The position numbers were made by a program, and so were the translations under genes. From Gammaproteobacteria bacterium (lineage in GTDB: Bacteria > Pseudomonadota > Gammaproteobacteria > Pseudomonadales > Pseudohongiellaceae), in NCBI GenBank assembly GCA_009692305.1, contig SHZK01000002.1:248001-312000 (forward strand): 64,000 bases of DNA, read 5' to 3'. Below the pieces are notes generated by a model. It was not told the origin of the DNA, did no database searches, and saw only the letters and a list, made by a program, of their open reading frames with translations. The first letter of the stretch is position 1; the number at the start of each line of letters is the position of its first letter. Shown one piece after another: positions 57,747 to 64,000 of this stretch.

Positions 57747-59144
57747 TTATTGGTCTTTTGCCGGTGACTTGACCGGTCGTTTCCAGCCGGCAATGTTGCG
57801 CTGCTTGCCGCGCCCCACTGCCAGAGCATCCGCCGGCACGTCCGTGTTAATGGCTGAGCCCGCTGCGACAAAGGCATTATCGGCCAAAGTAACCGGGGCG
57901 ATTAGCACGCTGTTGGAACCAACGAATACATTCTTGCCAATTGTCGTCTGGTGTTTATTCACACCATCGTAGTTGCAGATGATCGTGCCCGCGCCGATGT
58001 TGACGCCGGCGCCGATTACCGCGTCACCCAAATAGGCAAGATGACTGGCCTTGGCGCCCTTGCCGAGAATCGCATTTTTGGTTTCTACGAAATTCCCTAT
58101 CTTCACCTCATCATGTAGCACGGTGCCGGGTCGAAGCCTTGCATAAGGCCCGATACTGGCGTTACTGCCGATGGTGGCACCATCGATGATGCTGCCGGCG
58201 AGGATGCGGGTGTTATTGCCAATACTGGCATTCTTGATAATGGTATTGGCTTCGACATGTACCCCGTCACCGAGTGACACCGCGCCCTCGAAAATAACAT
58301 TTACATCGATCACCACATCGCTGCCACAGTTTAACTCGCCGCGCACATCTACCCGCGCGGGATCACGCAAGGTCACGCCAGCTTTAAGTAATTCGTTCGC
58401 GGTATTCATCTGGTAGTGTCTCTCCAGGCTGGCGAGCTGAACCTTGTCGTTAACCCCCTGCAACTCCATCAAGTCCATACTTACCAGGGGATTGATATCG
58501 CAGCCGTCATTTCGGGCCATGGCTATGATATCAGTTAAATAGTACTCGTCCTGCTTGTTGTTGTTACTGAGCTTGCCGAGCCAGCCCGCCAGTCGCGCGG
58601 ACGGAATCGCCATGATACCGCTGTTGATTTCCTGAATGGATCTCTGGGCATCGGTCGCGTCTTTTTCTTCCACAATGGCCAGGACCTTGCCCTGCTGGTC
58701 GCGAATGATGCGACCCAGCCCTGCTGGTGTCGGCGTCTGCAGTGTCAGTAATGCTATGGCGTTTTTATTTGCGCGACCTAATAATGCTTGCAGGGTTGCA
58801 GACTTGATGAGCGGCACATCGCCGTAAAGCACCAGCGTAAGATTGTCAGGGGTTGAGGTATTGATTGCGCCAAGTGCCTGCTGCACCGCGTGCCCGGTAC
58901 CTAACTGCTGTTCCTGCAACACCCAATTGCATTGCACTGGCTTCGCTGCTTTTTGAAAATGCTGTTTGATCTGCTCGGCGCCGTAGCCAATTACGCAATG
59001 TATGCTGACCTGCTCGAGCGACAACGCTGCATTTATCGCGTGTGCCAGCATCGCCTTGCCGCCAATCTCATGCAACACTTTCGGCTTGCTCGAATACATT
59101 CGAGTGCCTTTGCCGGCGGCTAAAATGACGGCGTCAACATGCAT
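57747..59144 (-). CDS. glmU: Bifunctional GlcNAc-1-P uridyltransferase / GlcN-1-P acetyltransferase
   Basis: GlmU makes UDP-N-acetylglucosamine for peptidoglycan and LPS. The N-terminal pyrophosphorylase has LAAGKGTRMYSSKPK and LYGDVPL. The C-terminal left-handed beta-helix has hexapeptide repeats and HLAYLGDAVIGAGVNIGAGTI. The ATG 59144 (MHVDAVILAAG) gives 465 residues; the track adds seven. It follows the F-ATPase operon, as in E. coli. Confidence 0.97.
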   Translation of the reverse strand: MHVDAVILAAGKGTRMYSSKPKVLHEIGGKAMLAHAINAALSLEQVSIHCVIGYGAEQIKQHFQKAAKPVQCNWVLQEQQLGTGHAVQQALGAINTSTPDNLTLVLYGDVPLIKSATLQALLGRANKNAIALLTLQTPTPAGLGRIIRDQQGKVLAIVEEKDATDAQRSIQEINSGIMAIPSARLAGWLGKLSNNNKQDEYYLTDIIAMARNDGCDINPLVSMDLMELQGVNDKVQLASLERHYQMNTANELLKAGVTLRDPARVDVRGELNCGSDVVIDVNVIFEGAVSLGDGVHVEANTIIKNASIGNNTRILAGSIIDGATIGSNASIGPYARLRPGTVLHDEVKIGNFVETKNAILGKGAKASHLAYLGDAVIGAGVNIGAGTIICNYDGVNKHQTTIGKNVFVGSNSVLIAPVTLADNAFVAAGSAINTDVPADALAVGRGKQRNIAGWKRPVKSPAKDQ

Positions 59145-59276
59145 CAGAATACTCTCTCTGCGCATGCGTAAATTTCTGCAATTCGGCGTTGGCTGGATGC
59201 TTTCATTACAAGTAGTAAAAGGATGTGCCCTGACACTTTAACCGCTTGGGGGAGTTCGATTGAATGAAAGAATAGC

Positions 59277-59306
59277 AATAAAAGGCCAGTGTGAGCTGCC
59301 TTTATT
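59277..59306 (-). terminator. Probable terminator after atpC
   Basis: On the minus strand, AATAAAGGC and GCCTTTTATT pair around an 11-base loop, followed by a T-rich stretch. It lies about 40 bases after the atpC stop and would end the atp operon before glmU. Confidence 0.65.
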
Positions 59307-59346
59307 GCCTGGGTCGCTAGCGCGACTTGCGACTAATTTAAAACCT

Positions 59347-59763
59347 CTACGCCTTCTTGATTTGTCGCAAGGCGCGTAACTGTGCGGCGGCCTCTGCCAG
59401 CTGGGCAGCAGCAGCGGAATATTGGAATTCAGCGCCCTGATCCCGCATCGCGATTTCAGCAGCTTCCATGGCTTGTTGTGCAGCAGCTTCATCCACATCG
59501 CTGGCACGCAGGGCGGTATCGGCCAACAAGGTCACTACGCCGCGCTGTACTTCGAGGAAGCCGCCGGAAACATAGAACACTTCCTCCGCGCCGCCATTCT
59601 TGATTAATCTGACCGGGCCCGGGATGAGCGCCGTCAGCAAGGGTGCGTGGCCTGGCGCGATACCCAGATCACCTAATGAGCCGGTCGCCACCACCATTTC
59701 AACGAGACCAGAGAAGATGCTCCGCTCGGCACTTACGATGTCACAATGCATTGTCATGGCCAT
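59347..59763 (-). CDS. atpC: ATP synthase F1 epsilon subunit
   Basis: The 138-residue epsilon subunit couples and inhibits rotation in F1. The beta-sandwich contains [27 protein letters not shown] and [11 protein letters not shown]; the helical C-terminus is alanine-rich ([18 protein letters not shown]). It follows atpD after 120 bases, an unusually long gap in an atp operon, which contains the 12-bp near-duplicate TTACCTGTCTTT/TTACTTGTCTGT at 59770-59793. Confidence 0.96.
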   Translation of the reverse strand: MAMTMHCDIVSAERSIFSGLVEMVVATGSLGDLGIAPGHAPLLTALIPGPVRLIKNGGAEEVFYVSGGFLEVQRGVVTLLADTALRASDVDEAAAQQAMEAAEIAMRDQGAEFQYSAAAAQLAEAAAQLRALRQIKKA

Positions 59764-59883
59764 CTCTGCTTACCTGTCTTTTTACTTGTCTGTATGGCGT
59801 TCTGTTTACTTGAATCTGGCTACCCTGCGCGAATTATTGTGCTGCCTTAATTCGCGCCGGGGTGTTGAATGCAATTTGAATGC

Positions 59884-61299
<1,416 letters not shown>

Positions 61300-61334
61300 C
61301 TATCCAAATTCAATTCGTAATTGATTAAAAATGT

Positions 61335-62195
61335 TTACAGTGCGGCAGCGCCGCCGGCAATTTCCGACAGCTCCTGCGTAATCGAAGCCTGACGTGCCTT
61401 GTTATAAACCAGCTGTAATTCTTCAATAAGGTCGCTGGCGTTATCAGATGCATTCTTCATGGCAATCATCCGCGCCGCTTGTTCACAGGCATTGTTTTCC
61501 ACTACCGCCTGATAAACCTGCGATTCAATGAAACGCAGCAACAAACCATCCAGCAATTCCTTCGCATCAGGCTCGTACAAATAATCCCAGTGATGCTGCA
61601 GGTCTTCGTCCTTGGAAGGCAACAAAGGCAGCAATTGCAATACGACTGGCGTGTGCGTCATTGTGTTGACGAAATCGTTGCTAACAATCATTAGCTGGTC
61701 GAGTTGCTTGTTCTCAAACTTTTCCAGCATCACGCGCACGGCACCGATTACATCGGCAACTTCGGCTGTGTCGCCAATGCCGCGCACTGAGGCGACGACA
61801 TTGCCGCCATAGTTATTGAAAAATGTCGCAGCCCGTCCACCAATCGTGCAAATGTCGATTTCCGCTTTCTTCTCGTGCCATTCCTTCATGGAAACAACAG
61901 TGGCCTTGAATGCGTTTATGTTCAGGCCGCCGCAGAGGCCGCGGTCAGTTGAGACCACGATGTAACCAATGCGCTTGACCGGTCGCACGTCGAAAAACTG
62001 GTGATGATATTCGGGTGTTGAATTGGCGATGTGCCCGATCACGGAACGAATGCGATGGGCATAAGGCTTGCCCAGTTTCATGCGATCCTGTGCCTTACGC
62101 ATTTTGCTCGCCGAGACCATTTCCATAGCCTTGGTAATCTTCTGAGTATTTTTGATACTCGAGATCTTGGTGCGTATTTGTTTGCCGCCGGCCAT
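61335..62195 (-). CDS. atpG: ATP synthase F1 gamma subunit
   Basis: Gamma is the rotor shaft of F1. The 286 residues start [36 protein letters not shown], include [16 protein letters not shown], and end with [22 protein letters not shown], all conserved. It follows atpA after 83 bases. Confidence 0.97.
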   Translation of the reverse strand: MAGGKQIRTKISSIKNTQKITKAMEMVSASKMRKAQDRMKLGKPYAHRIRSVIGHIANSTPEYHHQFFDVRPVKRIGYIVVSTDRGLCGGLNINAFKATVVSMKEWHEKKAEIDICTIGGRAATFFNNYGGNVVASVRGIGDTAEVADVIGAVRVMLEKFENKQLDQLMIVSNDFVNTMTHTPVVLQLLPLLPSKDEDLQHHWDYLYEPDAKELLDGLLLRFIESQVYQAVVENNACEQAARMIAMKNASDNASDLIEELQLVYNKARQASITQELSEIAGGAAAL

Positions 62196-62278
62196 CGAAT
62201 TACCTTACTTTTATACTTTGTTCGTTAAAATCAAATTCCAAAAAGCATCACAGCGTCATGGTCCTCTGTCTTCTGAAC

Positions 62279-63823
62279 CTACCAGCTTTGGGTCGCCTTG
62301 AACTTCACAATTGCCGCTTTGAACTTTGCATCAATATCATCGCTGTAATCGCCGGTGGCATTGATGTGGTCCAACAGTTCCCCATGTTCGCTATGCATGT
62401 AGGACAACAGTGCGGCTTCGAAATCCAGCACCTTCTTCAGCGGTATGTCTTTCAGGTAGCCATTGTTGGCGGCGTAAATAGACACCCCCATCTCGGCGAT
62501 GGACATCGGTGAGTACTGCTTCTGCTTCATCAATTCAGTGACGCGCTGACCGTGTTCCAGTTGTGAACGCGTAGCATCGTCAAGGTCAGAGGCGAAGGCA
62601 GCGAACGCGGCCAATTCACGATATTGCGCCAAGGCGATACGGATACCACCACCCAGCTTCTTGATAATCTTGGTTTGAGCAGCACCACCTACACGGGATA
62701 CCGAGATACCGGGGTTCATCGCCGGGCGTATGCCAGAGTTGAACAAGTCGGTTTCCAGGAAGATCTGGCCGTCGGTGATAGAAATTACGTTGGTCGGGAC
62801 GAAGGCGGAAACGTCACCAGCCTGGGTTTCGATAATTGGCAGCGCGGTCAAAGAACCGGTCTTGCCCTTCACAGCGCCTTTGGTAAATTTCTCTACATAG
62901 TTAACACTTACTCGCGACGCACGCTCCAGAAGACGCGAGTGCAAGTAGAATACGTCCCCTGGATACGCTTCGCGGCCCGGTGGGCGGCGTAGCAGCAGGG
63001 AGATCTGGCGATAGGCCCAGGCTTGCTTGGTCAGGTCGTCATAAATGATCAGGGCGTCTTCGCCACGATCACGGTAATACTCACCCATGCTGCAGCCGGA
63101 ATAAGGTGCAATGAATTGCATAGAGGCCGGGTCGGAGGCGCAGGCGGCGACGACAATGGTGTATGCCATGGCGCCGTGCTCTTCCAGTTTATGTACCACG
63201 TTCGCTACCGAGGAAGCCTTTTGGCCCACGGCCACGTAGATACACTTAACGTTCTTGCCTTTCTGGTTGATGATGGTGTCGATAGCTACCGCGGTCTTGC
63301 CCACTTCGCGGTCTCCGATAATCAGTTCGCGCTGACCACGGCCGATTGGTGTCATGGAGTCGATCGACTTTAGGCCGGTTTGCACGGGCTGTGAAACTGA
63401 CTGACGATCGATAACCCCTGGAGCCACTTTTTCAACCGCATCGGTCATTTTGGTATTGATCGGCCCTTTGCCGTCGATCGGCTTGCCCAGGGCGTCGACG
63501 ACGCGACCTTCCAATTCCGGGCCAACCGGCACTTCGAGAATCCTGCCGGTACAGTGACAAGACTGGCCTTCCCTGAGGCTCAAATAGTCACCAAGTACCA
63601 CGGCGCCAACCGAGTCACGCTCGAGGTTCAGCGCCATTCCGAAGATACCGCCTTCGAACTCGATCATCTCGCCATACATGACAGCAGCAAGACCGTGAAT
63701 GCGGATAATACCGTCAGACACGGAAACAATAGTGCCTTCGTTTTTGGCCTGTGCCGACACATCGAGTTTGTCGATGCGTTGTTTGATGATTTCGCTGATT
63801 TCAGAGGGATTCAGTTGTTGCAT
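62279..63823 (-). CDS. atpA: ATP synthase F1 alpha subunit
   Basis: The 514-residue regulatory alpha subunit. N-terminus [15 protein letters not shown], the [12 protein letters not shown] beta-barrel motif, [55 protein letters not shown] and the C-terminal FKATQSW are canonical. The P-loop reads GDREVGKTA instead of the near-universal GDRQTGKTA, two changes in a usually invariant loop. The Lys and Thr that hold nucleotide phosphates are kept, so binding is probably intact. Confidence 0.97.
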   Translation of the reverse strand: MQQLNPSEISEIIKQRIDKLDVSAQAKNEGTIVSVSDGIIRIHGLAAVMYGEMIEFEGGIFGMALNLERDSVGAVVLGDYLSLREGQSCHCTGRILEVPVGPELEGRVVDALGKPIDGKGPINTKMTDAVEKVAPGVIDRQSVSQPVQTGLKSIDSMTPIGRGQRELIIGDREVGKTAVAIDTIINQKGKNVKCIYVAVGQKASSVANVVHKLEEHGAMAYTIVVAACASDPASMQFIAPYSGCSMGEYYRDRGEDALIIYDDLTKQAWAYRQISLLLRRPPGREAYPGDVFYLHSRLLERASRVSVNYVEKFTKGAVKGKTGSLTALPIIETQAGDVSAFVPTNVISITDGQIFLETDLFNSGIRPAMNPGISVSRVGGAAQTKIIKKLGGGIRIALAQYRELAAFAAFASDLDDATRSQLEHGQRVTELMKQKQYSPMSIAEMGVSIYAANNGYLKDIPLKKVLDFEAALLSYMHSEHGELLDHINATGDYSDDIDAKFKAAIVKFKATQSW

Positions 63824-63849
63824 GCTTATGTCCTTTATTCCTGACCTGT

Positions 63850-64000
63850 TCAGGACTTCATTGATTCTGCTAACTTGGATAGCTTGCCGCGCACGGAGCT
63901 GTCTATTACCGTGTCTCCGGCCCGTATTACCGCGCCGCCAATCAGAGCCTGATTGACCCGCGTTACCATTTTGATGTCGCGCTGCAGACGAGTCTTCAGC
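63850..64000 (-). CDS. atpH: ATP synthase F1 delta subunit, partial C-terminus
   Basis: Not in the ORF track because it runs off the window. The minus strand gives 50 codons ending at the TGA 63850: [39 protein letters not shown] and KLAESMKS, matching the AtpH C-terminus (the GGxxIRxGDxxIDxSxxxxL motif). It lies 26 bases before atpA, in the normal atpH-A-G-D-C order. Confidence 0.95.
   Translation of the reverse strand, partial: LKTRLQRDIKMVTRVNQALIGGAVIRAGDTVIDSSVRGKLSKLAESMKS

Overview
The window is a contiguous piece of a gammaproteobacterial chromosome with moderate GC. Gene content and order point to the Pseudomonadales/Cellvibrionales side of the class: coaBC-algC-argB-slmA next to rph-pyrE, ftsY-ftsE-ftsX-rpoH, CmoA/CmoB, SlmA, a gmk-rpoZ-spoT-ridA-recG string, and atpHAGDC-glmU-glmS. 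I cannot name the species. A polyserine lipoprotein, a TRAP transporter and two quinoproteins fit a free-living aquatic heterotroph, but that is inference. The window holds almost entirely core genes. I see no prophage, integron, CRISPR array, rRNA or tRNA.

Layout: 1-4.5 kb (all minus) has a cut-off polyserine lipoprotein, a TPR protein and a HyuA-type hydantoinase. 4.5-7.6 kb has mutM facing coaD-yheT-rsmD. 7.8-11.7 kb is the ftsYEX-rpoH cell-division and heat-shock block. 11.8-17 kb has a DUF423 protein, thiS-thiG, trmB, a YgjP-like metallopeptidase, a methyltransferase and the cmoA-cmoB tRNA pair. 17.3-18.3 kb is a REP-associated transposase relative that has lost half of its HUH motif. 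18.4-26.6 kb has rpmB-rpmG, a frameshifted radC, coaBC-algC-argB-slmA, rph-pyrE and yicC. 26.6-33.6 kb has gmk, rpoZ, spoT, ridA, recG and ubiA. 33.7-44.6 kb has a frameshifted DJ-1-like gene, glutaryl-CoA dehydrogenase, uvrD, a TRAP transporter split over both strands, yaaA, a DUF938 methyltransferase and a frameshifted diguanylate cyclase. 44.7-54.9 kb is the accessory part: two quinoproteins, DUF486, DUF3089, MAPEG, a secreted protein gene with two in-frame TAG codons, a TPR-aspartyl hydroxylase fusion and a DUF482 acyltransferase. 54.9-64 kb has an RpiR/HexR regulator, glmS, glmU and the atpCDGAH end of the F-ATPase operon.

Functional links: the FtsY/FtsE/FtsX, CoaBC/CoaD, ThiS/ThiG, CmoA/CmoB, GlmU/GlmS and ATP synthase sets each act in one pathway or complex. 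SpoT and RpoZ (omega) link stringent signalling to RNA polymerase. The TRAP genes together encode one uptake system.

The least explained signals are: (i) the RAYT-like protein with KYH in place of HYH but an intact DnaA-like tail; (ii) a secreted-protein gene with two in-frame amber codons; (iii) several 8-16 bp tandem duplications lying in or just after stop codons; and (iv) three single-base frameshifts (radC, DJ-1-like, GGDEF), which may be real decay, slippage or assembly error. I found no convincing new multi-gene system.
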